The notes under the pieces: model-generated
The model's input: the letters and a program-made list of their open reading frames with translations, nothing else
What the model was told of the DNA's origin: nothing
The model's database searches: none
Assembly (NCBI RefSeq): GCF_001653235.2
Contig: NC_035794.1
Location: 1,612,001 to 1,676,000, forward strand
Reading direction: 5' to 3'
DNA from: Pochonia chlamydosporia 170
Taxonomy: Eukaryota; Ascomycota; Sordariomycetes; Hypocreales; Clavicipitaceae
DNA: 64,000 bases
Program-made: the position numbers and the translations under genes
Shown: piece after piece, positions 24,882 to 35,274 of the stretch
Numbering within the stretch: position 1 is the first letter of the stretch
Layout: each line of letters begins with the position of its first letter

Positions 24882-26015
24882 ATAGCCTAATACAACGACG
24901 AGTTTGGAACGCTGCCGTACTCGCAGGGCTCTCTAGGCTCGATGGGAGAAAGACCGAACGTGGAAGGCAATGTTCTAGGCTCAACTGTCGCTTTCAGGGG
25001 ACAAATGGCCAAAACTCCCTCGCCTATGCTACGCACTTGTAACGGCCGGTATGGCATTTTTACAACTTACTTGTACAAAAGTTGATTTTATCTATTCTTT
25101 TTTTTTTGGAGAATTTAGGGAGGATATAATAACAGTGGGGAATGGAGAAACTGGATGGGCGCGGTGTTTGGCGGTGAAGTTAACGAGCCGCTATCCTTGT
25201 GAGGGTGGTGTTAATATGTCATTTGTCTGACAGTCATGACGAAGGGAGGCTGACTGATGAAAATTTGTACGGGTTCACTTTGGGTTCAAGGTTTTGGCAT
25301 GTCAGGGTGGACAGTCTTGGGACAGTGTCCCTGGACTGGGATGCAGACTACGAGGCACAGCGAAGGGTTTGCTGCCTGTATATGGCAACCCTGATCATCT
25401 TTATTCTGTCGACCTGTATAACTGGTGCATAAGAGCGTGCTCCCGGTTTGGAGCATGCACAACAAGTAAATCATAGAAAGATGGTAATAAATGGATTTGC
25501 CATATGAGAATGGCTGGTGCCTGTGACTAAGATGGAAAGCAGCGAGTAAATTTCAGATGTAAAGAGGAGCTCACCGAATGCCAGATGGTAGCAACAAGAC
25601 GGCTAGGTGTCGTATGTGGACAAATTCTGTCTCAATGTCTGCGTGAAGGGGGCTCTCCCTTGAAAGGTTGACAGGCAGTTGTAGCTTGAGGAGCGTTTCA
25701 GGATGATCGTCAGGGGTTCTATTGATAGTTCTATTTGATGGCCCTGGAATATAGTGAGCATCCATTGTTAGCGATTACCAGCTGAGGTCAACTGGTCCGA
25801 CCTTTTTTCATCACCGCCTATCAATTGATGGTCAGTACATGTAGTCCAGCCGATCTCTGTCCACTTGGATGCAAATTATGCCCATTATTGGCATTGGCTC
25901 AGCTGGTTTGGATCACTTCCCCCACAACACCCAGGTTACTTTACCCCTGGACCCAAAAGACTTGGCTATTTCCTGCTACTGTTCCTGCTAATAGCTTATT
26001 CTGATTTATTGGAGA

Positions 26016-26041
26016 ATTGATGCATCATATGATGCATCAAT
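26016..26041. repeat. Perfect 26-bp palindrome with two TGATGCATCA words
   Basis: Every base pairs across the centre between 26028 and 26029; the symmetry stops at 26015/26042. It contains TGATGCATCA at 26018-26027 and again at 26030-26039. It could form a cruciform or bind paired dimeric factors. It lies 945 bp upstream of the F-box gene. Confidence 0.9.
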
Positions 26042-26235
26042 CTGATGCCCACGTCTGATGTAGTGTGCCCTCGCTTAAGCGCTCATGAGCTGGCGTTGAT
26101 GTCAGGTACGACGTGAATGCAGCTTGTCGTCTTGTCGTGGACGGGATGAGTACCAACAGCAACCAGATTGAGGTTAATGCGCTTTGCAAATCTGTCAGTT
26201 GTCAGCAACGAATGGCCAGTCCTCTAATCTTACGG

Positions 26236-26257
26236 ACATGCACGCACATGCACGCAC
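26236..26257. repeat. Direct repeat of ACATGCACGC
   Basis: Two adjacent copies of a 10-bp unit between genes. Confidence 0.8.
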
Positions 26258-26986
26258 TTTGCGCCAGCCAAGTTGTCCAGTCTGATATTGACCGAGGGAT
26301 CTCCACCCTTTCTGGTGTTCTCTTTGTCTTTGTTACGTCTGCCCTTTCTTGAACGACGGAACACTCGACCAGAAGCAATATTTGAATATTTGAGCTCCAT
26401 ACTTACGGAATTGACCTGACCTGACTTGGCCAGACTGGACACATAAACGGAAGGCGCGCCACACCTGCCGAACACTACCAGACTGTCCAAAGTCTGCAGT
26501 TGTTGCCGTGTCTTACTGATCTGGACTCTGGTGTCCATCAGATTTGGCTACTTTGGGTTGCCGCCCGACTTGACTGGTGAGGAAGGAGCGCCCCTCAGCC
26601 GCCACGACGGTACCACAGACCACAAAGCAGTGCAGCTGTCAGCACTTCACAACCAGTCGTTTGTTTTGACGCGAGACAAACGAACTTCGACTGGACACGA
26701 GAGAACAGCTCCGGACATGCATCTGCGTTGGACAAGAACACCATCCTGCCTCTGAGAGGAATTTAGGCGCTGGTGCTAAAGCTGCCCTTAACCCTGATCC
26801 TTTCCCCATTTTATACCCCCCGACGTCATTCCTTTAAAGAGTGAAGCTTCGAACCACGACAGCACCACAATCACCACCAACGTTACCAACCTAGACACGA
26901 CACGGCTGGCCTTGGGCGTCAGCGCTTTACATGGGCTGAGCTCGGCGCACGACTCGCTACACTAAATTTTCGAGTAGTTGCCCAGC

Positions 26987-28977
26987 ATGAGATCGCTATT
27001 CAGGAAGAAAGACAAGAAGCGGGAGGAGCCGACATCACCTCTGCCGCCTGAGCTTCGACCGAACGTCGCATTGGACTCTTTGCGCTGCCCGCCGACACAA
27101 TTCTCTGCGCGTCTGTTGGCAGCCCTGCCAGAAAAGGTTCTCCATCGGATTTTCACATTTGTCTGCCCACATGCGCTGGATCAGAGCTATGATACTTGCG
27201 AATCTAGTCCGATCGGCCGGGGCTGCATGCTCTGTGATTTGAGAGACTTGGCGCATTGCGGCCAAGTGAACCATGCGTGGCGGCCGATTGTCAATAAAAT
27301 CTTGTACGTTTTTATGAAAACCCGCTTTGAAGAGGCTGTGAAAGGCTAATGCGTGTCTATTGCAGGTATCACAGCGTTCGCATCGACCCAGTCCACTACT
27401 GCTCGAGGGAGGCTTTCTTGGCAGAGCGACGGAAGAAGACATCTAGGTTCAATAAAAACGGAATCCCCGAAGACCCAGCCCTTGCACGACTGAGACTGCT
27501 AAGACGAACTGTTCGCGAGGATCCAACAAGACTCGGCAAAACCGTCCAGTTCCTGAAGATACCATATCAGATTCGGGAATCCTACCACTCGGAATTGGCC
27601 CAAACCATTGCTGTGCTGCCCAATCTCAAATATGTCGACCTTCCAGAAGGCATGTTTTCCGACGACCCTACATTTGCGACGTTGCGGCTCGAAGTGCAAG
27701 CTAGGTGTCCCAACATACGGAAAGCGACATATTTGGGCGGCTCGGAGCGCAGTTTTGCCACGCTGGCAGACGGCCAAATTTGGCCACAACTTGAGGTGCT
27801 TGAACTGAACAGTTTGAACGTTGAACCCAGAATGCTGAGAGCGGTTCTATCTTGTTTGCCTAATCTTCGTGCTCTCAAGGTCTCGGAAACATACAGCCTG
27901 TCAGATGAAGTTTTGGTCGCCGATGAATACTTACCTCCTCTGCCCGCGCTGGAAGAATTAATTCTCAAGGACACACCTAGTCTGACAGCAGCTGGTATCG
28001 TCGACTACCTGAGCTTTTTTGAGATGCAGCAGTCTCTCAAAGTCTTGACACTTAAAGACACCGGTATTACACCGTGGATGTTGCAGGATGTGCTCTCAAT
28101 GGCACCGTCACTCAAAACGCTGGCCATCCAATCCAAAGTCGCAGAGCCATTTCCCTCGCACGAAGCCGTCCAGCCATTGGCGCACAAACGTCTGAGGACA
28201 CTTCGATTTGAAATATCAGCTAAATCATCCGCAGGACCATTTGCGACTCAGGGATACTACTCGTATCTTGCAAACTCCGTGCTGGCCGGAGGTCTTCCCA
28301 GGCTGCGTAGACTGTATGTATTTGACGAGAAATTCCCGGATCAACTACAGAACCTTCCTCCTCCTACCGCGACGTTTGCTGGCGGACGAGTTCGATCGTC
28401 ATCAAATTCGTCGGGACACATGGGAGCCCCCGCGCTACGGGTATCACCTCCAGGCTCCGCCAGTCCCCTAGCATCGCCTACTCGCCAAGGGTTTGGCAAT
28501 GTGCTGTCTCCTTCGCGCCAAAACTTTGGCAACGTGGCATCCCCTACGAGGCAGAACTTTTCAAACGCAGCAAATCCGAACCGCTTCAGTTCTAATAACC
28601 CGTTTGCGCACGCACCAGGAAGAAGTCCTGCCATGCAGACACTGGAAGTTTTCACAAAAAGCGACGAGTTTGGCCAATGGAACTTTGCCAGAGTAGATTC
28701 GTTTACTGCAGCAGCAACGGCACCGTCTGGCCGTCCCAGTAGTAGCTACGGGCTGGCTGCGGATGTCACGGGCCAGGGCTGGGACCGCGGCGAAGCTAGA
28801 CGCAGTGTCATGATTGGAAATGGAGCGGGCGGATTCTCACCGGTGCCGGGGACTGACGCTGAGCGTGACCCTGGTGGCTTTACACTTGGTGCTGTTCCGA
28901 TGCGCAACAAGGCCGACATGTTGCGGCCGCTGAGCAGTGCAGGCGATGCGAGGAGAAGTCGAGGTTTCGGGAGATAG
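26987..28977 (+). CDS. F-box protein with leucine-rich repeats
   Basis: Probable substrate receptor of an SCF ubiquitin ligase; the target is unknown. Exons: 26987-27303 and 27366-28977; 642 residues. The F-box lies at about residues 37-105 (LLAALPEKVLHRIFTFV ... HCGQVNHAWRPIVNKIL), ending at the intron. Degenerate leucine-rich repeats follow (VLPNLKYVDLPE, QLEVLELNSL, CLPNLRALKVSE, ALEELILKDT, SLKVLTLKDTGI) to about residue 420. The C-terminal third is Ser/Gly-rich with near-identical repeats SPTRQGFGNV, SPSRQNFGNV and SPTRQNFSNA (28474-28584). The basic N-terminus (RKKDKKRE) could be a localisation signal. The ATG at 26987 is the first in frame after an upstream stop. The orthologue name is not known to me. 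Confidence 0.85.
28474..28584 (+). repeat. Tandem 11-12 residue repeats inside the F-box protein
   Basis: Three clear units of the form SP-T/S-RQ-G/N-F-G/S-N plus a degenerate fourth (ANPNRF), spaced 11-12 codons apart. Confidence 0.8.
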
Positions 28978-30915
28978 ATGGTAATAGGGAGATGATGGAT
29001 AGAGTATGCTGTCATGAGTTATGGGAGACTGTTGTGGATTTGGAAGTTTGTGGACACGGTATAATGACTACAAATGTGATAGGTAGAATGATCTGATGGC
29101 ATATCCAGCTGCATACGAATGAAGCGATTCTGTACTCTGTAATAGCCTAGATGTCACATCTGAGTAGTGACTTGAGCGCAAGAGTGGTAAATTGCCATAT
29201 TTTGGTTGAACCGTATAGTCATATCCAACATACGTGAAGCTGCCAGTGGCTGTACCACAACTACGGCAGTGGCTCCGAAGTATCAAACGCGTAAAAGGCA
29301 CTACGTATCGCAGTGTATGCTAACATATATCGAGAAATATTTGTGTTCTTGGATGCGGACGAATACACTTTACCGCGGACAGTTACACTAGTCCTCGGTC
29401 CAAGTGCTTTGTACAGATAAATGCATCAGGTGCAAACAAAATATGTGCGCTACAACCGAAAGCATATGTCCAACCTCCAAGTTATGTGATTTCAAGCTAG
29501 CACAGGCACCATTAGAAGGCTAGTCGCAAAGACGAAGCTTGGAATGTACAGCGCATCAAAACTCAATCGCTGAGTGGAATCTGCAACAATGTCTTAGATG
29601 TGGCTGGTACCAGCCACACTACGTCACATGTGGCGTCCCCGCATCTCGAAATAGTATGTGGACCCTGGAGGACAAAGGTGGATTGGTGTGGCGGTGGATT
29701 CGCACTGAATACCAAGGTACTTGCTGTCGGTGCTTGGTGTGATGGTTGGAATTGACGCCAGGCTAAGGGGGAGACACTACGGCCAGGCTGACGGGTAAGA
29801 CTTACCTAGATGTTGTAGCAGGGCGTTGCAAGATCGCCGTGACAAACGCCTCGTTTCAAACTGTTCTTTATCCGCTCTCGCCGTTCAAAATGCACGACAT
29901 TATAAGCTTCAGATCTGTTTGACGTTCATCCGATGCCGGTTCTTAGTGTAAGAAACACAATCCACTTATAGCGAGGCATCTCATGCGCACAGACTCAGAC
30001 ATCGGATGAGCTGCAATCCACGGTTTGCTTTTCCGAGTCACATCATACGAACTGGACACTTGGACTTCATCTGCGACCGGCAAATAGGCCGTCTTTGGGG
30101 TTCTCCGTCCTCCGTCCTTCAGGCAGCTAAGATCCGGCGGCCTGGTGATGCGAGTGGCGGTTAGGCAGTCAAGGGAGATGGTAAATTACAAAGGGTGAAT
30201 GGTCTCGAGACCTCCTGGAGAGGAGTTTAGCGCTTCACGCTACAGATGTAGGGACTTGAGTTTGATGGGTTTGCCAGACATTTTGGAGGGATAACAAGTT
30301 TGCAAACGCATTGTGAATGTTGAAGCCTCGCAGCGCAACTGAGCATCGTTGACAACGTGAATGAATCATGATCGCTTTTTTCGTTCATTCAAATGTCAGG
30401 AGTTCTGCCTGACAAGTTTGCGCCCAGGCTGACTGATAAGTGTTCACATCCAAAAGCGGTTGCATTGAAAACTCAAATGTCGGTCAGGGTTGCGGACCCG
30501 ACGATGCATCTGCGGGAAAGGAACTGTATTGAAAGTCAGAGGCAGTTGTGCCTGCAGATACGACCTGTGATTCGTGGACTCAACCAATACGATATGCATG
30601 ATGTGGTTGAAGTGGTGTGGAGGTGCCATGCCTTGAAGCCCATCTTGCCCATCTTCTGGCCATTTGCCGCCAGTAGGAGACCTCACGATGGTGGTAGTCG
30701 CCGGTGGAGGCGAAAAATTCCAGCGCCAGCCTCTGAGGGTGCAGACGAATTGAGAATGCGGACTAGGCTCTTGTTAGCTGCATTCACCTTGAATGCATTG
30801 TGTTGTCTGCACAGAGTTCTCGCAGTTTTTGTCAGCGAGTACACTGTGCGCACTCGAATGATGTTGGATTAAAACCACAAATCATTCATCCAACAATACA
30901 ACACAGTGTTATTCA

Positions 30916-30925
30916 TGATGCATCA
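30916..30925. promoter_or_regulatory. Palindromic word TGATGCATCA
   Basis: Inside a 12-bp palindrome (30915-30926) in the gene-free interval upstream of the unknown gene at 34048. Same word as at 9290 and within 26016-26041. Confidence 0.3.
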
Positions 30926-32972
30926 TTTTGTTGGCGGTCAACGAGACGATATGACAGGTCGAGACACGAAAAGAAGAGTTGAGCTGTACTGGGCAATATG
31001 CAGTCAGTCAGACTTGCCAGAGTTTTGTTGGTGAGAAGTGCACAGCTGAGGCTCTTTCTGATAAGCTCTTTCGGGGCACGAGGCGTCAAGCCCTCGGATA
31101 GCATCCACATACCTTCACGATGGGCTGAGGAATCTGATGATCACCCGCAAGCTCGGGACCAGAAATAAAGACGCTCCACCAAGTGGCGGTGCAGTCCGTG
31201 ATATTTTGGGATCTTGGGCTGTCCAAATTCGTGCTCAACACTACATTCCTGGGCGATGATGCCGTGATGACAGTAAGGCCTGCGTCGGGGATGAGTGTGG
31301 TTTATCATCCCAGGCTGTTTTGTTTTCAGCCCTGAGGTGAAAACGGTCAAACTCTGCCGGCAAACCCAGACCAGTGCAGGTCCAAAAAAAGGACAGAGGG
31401 GCATCGGCCAGGGTCCCTCTTCAGGGCCCAAGAGTAGTCATGGTGTCATCATACCCAAATTCGGAGGAACTCCACGTCCAGATCGTCGAAGGAAGCAATC
31501 CTACGTTATGGTCGATCTCAGGCAGCACCACAATACCGTTGTGTCGGACTGTGCTCCGTTACAAGGCGCCGCCGCACCGAACAGTCCACTGAAATTCAAA
31601 ACGTGAGAGGCAGCCAGAGAGCCACTGTTGGCGGGACAGGTAGTGAGAAAACAAAGCAGGTCAGATATGGTCGCAGAAGGAGCCCCGGTCAGAGTTCCAT
31701 TCCCGAGATCCCAAACCAAAAAGTCAATTGCAGCTTATTGATTCGTTACACAAAGCCGTTTTGGCAGTTAAGGCTGCGCCCAATCAGGTCGTGCAGGCCC
31801 GGCATTGTTGATCCTGAGGCTTCCGTCATGACAAAAGCTTTCAGGAGACTTCTGGCACTCGCAAGGGATCGTCGTGCTGACATTCCTTTGCATGCTTGCC
31901 CATCGTGACAAGATAGTGGTGAAACTTGCTTCCATTGTCGGGGAGAACTCAACTGAGTTTATCTCTTGGACATTGGACTTTGGCCAAACGGCAACAAGTC
32001 AAGGGTCTTGGATGGTTGGCTGCGATGGAGTTTCGTTTCCCCTGGTGAGGAGGGTAGGGTGGGCCGCTAGACAATGGACCAGCCTGGTGCAGACAGTCTT
32101 GGAGGGAGGCCCCTGAGGCTGTTCAGAGTTTCCATTGGCGTGGATTTGCCTGCGATGTGTTTGACCTAGTGGTGCCTCCAAGTAGTGCCTCGTCTGGCAA
32201 GCACCAGTTGACCCTTTGGTTTGTTCATTTGCGAAGTCGGTCCCGTGGATACGCCTCACTAGGTGTCAGAAGTGGTGGCATCAAGCCACCTCTCGCGGCA
32301 GAAGTCCAACCCAGCCAACCTATTACAGACACTGATTGCCTGGGCTGAGCAGTAAGCTGTCGTCAGAGTGCGGCGGTGGTGGCGGGCATCTGGATGATGA
32401 CTGGATTTTCGCGAGGAAAGCTGGCCAGCCTCCCGTCAAGAGGGGCTTTCCAGCGTCCACAAATAGAAACAAGGCACAGAAAGGTCTGTAGTGCTTCACT
32501 GTGCTGGTACATTGGCGGGCGTTGTCAAACGATGAATCATAATCGCAACACAACGGGCGAGTTGAGAGACGATGCAAGGGAACATTTCGCTTTCACTCGT
32601 CTCAGTGCCGTGGCCGTGGTGGTAGGGTCAACTGGTCTTTCTGCGATCGCCATGATCAGGGCGATGGAGACAATGGCGAATGGCCCAAGCTCCTTCGTTC
32701 CTTCCGTTTCGTCCTTGCGCCCATCGAGTCACTAGGTCTACTTTGAAACGCCAGATGTGTACTTCTAAGTTGGGTGCAAGAAAGACTGGACGTACAGGAG
32801 CCCATCCATGCCTTGTGCCCAGCGCCTTTTCCATTAGTGCCAGTGAGCACAAGAATAGCAAGAATGCAGTACTACGTAGTCAGGGCTGATTGTGTGCTTT
32901 GCAGCTCTGCTCTGCATCACGTTGCACCTGGAGGATGATGTGATACACAGGAAGACGCTCGGAGAAACTTCG

Positions 32973-32989
32973 AAAAAAAAAAAAAAAAA
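32973..32989. repeat. Poly-A run
   Basis: 17 consecutive A on the plus strand; no gene nearby. Confidence 0.9.
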
Positions 32990-34047
32990 GGTAACGACTC
33001 TGCCAAAATTGCAGCATGCACTCCGCAAGCCCAGGGACGCACGCACAGCTGTGGAAGTCAAGCACGATAGCGGGTCATCTTGGTCCCCAGCCCCTGGTCA
33101 CTCTCTGGGCGGGCTGTGTACCCAGTGTGCAACTCCATATTTCGCACTGACGCCATCACACCATGAACTGCAATACTAGGAGTTGCAAAGTGGGACATGG
33201 CATTTCTCGCCCTGGTCAGTCCTGGCAAGTCCTGGTCAACTCCGCCAGGGAAAACGGTGTGTGGATGCTTCCATGTCCATGGTCCACCAGACAGACAGTC
33301 CATGGCATGCATGGGCATGGGATGAGCCTTGGCTGGCACCACTGCAAGTGTGTGTGAGTCTGTTGCAGTTCCTGGCCACTTGAGTCGGTTTGGTTTGGTG
33401 CGGTTCATCCATATCTCGTCAGGTCAGGGCCCTCTTAAAGTTCCCATGCCATCCCATACCCCATTCTTCACATACCAGAACCATTTACCATTCTTGATCC
33501 CATACACTTACGGAGCTGGTCGGCCAAGGTTGAAACATTCCTCAGCCATTCCAACCAGCCCTCTCCCTTTGACGTTTATCTTCTCGACCCTCATTCATCG
33601 AATTCCTTTCCCTTGTTTCGAGCAATACTCCAGTCCACACTTACACGCCTCCATGCCTTGACGCCATCTTGTTTCCATCTTGTCTGTCTTCGCCTCGTCA
33701 CAACCCCTTACTCCAGGATCTTGCATTTTTTTTTCATCTGGGAATTATCCTTGAGAGAGCACGCCATTGAATCTAAAACGAAAACCTCGAAACGAAACCG
33801 CCGCCGAACAAGACGCCGTATCAGCCTGTTTCTGGCACTCACATACAAACGCATACGGTCCGCCCTTGGAGTATACTAGCCGTTCCCGAACCAACTCTTG
33901 GTGTCTCAAGGCCTCCTCCTGGGGGTATACTTTCGAAACACTTGCAGAACCAGAGAGCAAGGAGAAACACAAGGGAACCACTCACACCTCTCCAACTCTT
34001 GCCCTCTTGCCGCGTGTGGTCTTGTTCCACACCCACCACGTTTGGCC

Positions 34048-35274
34048 ATGTCGCTGCCAGACCAGCCCGAGGATCGCGTTGGCTGCATTCCAGCCCAGCA
34101 ACCCGCCGAGACCGAACCTGCCACCGGCCAAGGCCACACCCAGAAGCTTTATAGAAGCTCCGTCTCCTCATCCTCAGACACTCCTCCTTCTCAGCCTCCC
34201 ACGAAAGACCAACCTCATCAACTCCAAAGCGAATCGTCAAACTCAAATCTCCCTGCAGAATCTGAGGAGAAGAAGGCAGACCAACCACAGGATCAAGACA
34301 ATAGCAGCGACGAAAGCAGTAGCACACACGAGAAAGAAGACGACGACATGCTCTCTGTCGAGAACCTGAGCAGTGCCAGCAGCACCAGCCTCGCTGTGCC
34401 TACTGGCGATGTGCCTGCTCTCCCTGCGAAGAGCTCACTGAGAGCTTCGAGACTTCTTGGGTCGATCCCGCAAAAGAAGTCTCCCAGCGATGACCAACCC
34501 ATGCTGCCACATGCCGCACCACATCAAGTCTATCTCTCTTCAGAGGAAGATGCCTCCTCATCAGCCGACGACTTTTCCGACTTTGACGACGAAATCGAGT
34601 CGGATGCCGAAGGATCACAGAAACCCAGTGTGAGAAGCATAAGTCGAGAGGATACAGCCCGTGTAGTTGCCGTGGTTTTTCACGGCAAGCCATCCATTGT
34701 GACATTGTCTCCAAGGAGGTCAATTTCACCAAGCTCAACCGAAGTCCGAGAATCTGGAGCTGGTCTCCTGCGCACGACTACGGAGCCTTCTCTCCAACGA
34801 CCTCGATCTGTGTCTTCGACCTCATCTACAATCATTTTTAATCGCCCTCCTCGGTCCAGCAGCATGATGACTGCTTTCGAGAAAAAGCGACCCCATTTCT
34901 TACACATTGATCCCTATGCCAAGGGCAAGGATGAGCAGACTGAGCCGACCAAGGCTCCCAAGACGCCTACTGCCATGATCCGAAGAACGCTAAGCTTGGT
35001 CAAGAAGCGTAGCAAGCAAAACTTGCAGCAAAGCGAGAGTCAAATCAAGCCAATGGAGAAGGTTGGCGAAGTCGAGGAGGAGGAGGACCCTAGAGAAAGC
35101 CTATGCTTTGAGCCTACCACCCCCGGCCCAGTCAATTATCAGGATATCATGAAGACGGCTAAACGCAATGCCTCAATGTCGACACCGCGAAGCGAAGTAT
35201 CATTACCAATGTCGCCCAAAAATCGGTTCCGGGCAGGGTTATCTCTCGGCCGGCAACGGAGCGTCAGGGCATGA
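34048..35274 (+). CDS. Serine-rich protein of unknown function
   Basis: Single exon, 408 residues, no function recognised. The ATG at 34048 starts MSLPDQPEDRVGC; the frame is open further upstream but holds no ATG there. The first 150 residues are Ser/Glu/Gln-rich and disordered. An acidic Ser patch follows (YLSSEEDASSSADDFSDFDD, near residues 165-185), then a more conserved-looking segment (ARVVAVVFHGKPSIVTLSPR). Later come FEKKRPHFLHIDPYAKG and a basic Ser-rich part (IRRTLSLVKKRSKQN) that could be phosphorylated. No membrane segment or signal peptide is seen. It resembles conserved hypothetical proteins of filamentous ascomycetes, possibly a nuclear or signalling adaptor; that is inference. 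It sits alone between large gene-free stretches. Confidence 0.8.
   Translation: MSLPDQPEDRVGCIPAQQPAETEPATGQGHTQKLYRSSVSSSSDTPPSQPPTKDQPHQLQSESSNSNLPAESEEKKADQPQDQDNSSDESSSTHEKEDDDMLSVENLSSASSTSLAVPTGDVPALPAKSSLRASRLLGSIPQKKSPSDDQPMLPHAAPHQVYLSSEEDASSSADDFSDFDDEIESDAEGSQKPSVRSISREDTARVVAVVFHGKPSIVTLSPRRSISPSSTEVRESGAGLLRTTTEPSLQRPRSVSSTSSTIIFNRPPRSSSMMTAFEKKRPHFLHIDPYAKGKDEQTEPTKAPKTPTAMIRRTLSLVKKRSKQNLQQSESQIKPMEKVGEVEEEEDPRESLCFEPTTPGPVNYQDIMKTAKRNASMSTPRSEVSLPMSPKNRFRAGLSLGRQRSVRA

Larger units (their letters stand above)
24882..26986. other. Intergenic region, elongase to F-box gene
   Basis: 2.1 kb with no recognised gene. It contains a perfect 26-bp palindrome (26016-26041) and a two-copy repeat of ACATGCACGC (26236-26257). 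Confidence 0.7.
28978..34047. other. 5.1-kb gene-free interval
   Basis: The longest stretch without a recognisable gene. Open frames are short and resemble no family I know; composition is not strongly AT-biased, so RIP-degraded transposon DNA is not apparent. It holds a TGATGCATCA copy (30916-30925), a poly-A run (32973-32989) and C/T-rich sequence from about 33440 that may be promoter or leader of the next gene. A long non-coding RNA or a long regulatory region is possible. Confidence 0.6.

Noticed and set aside
30393..30872. 159-codon open frame in the gene-free interval
   Set aside because: No family resemblance, no clear start context, and composition like the flanking non-coding DNA.
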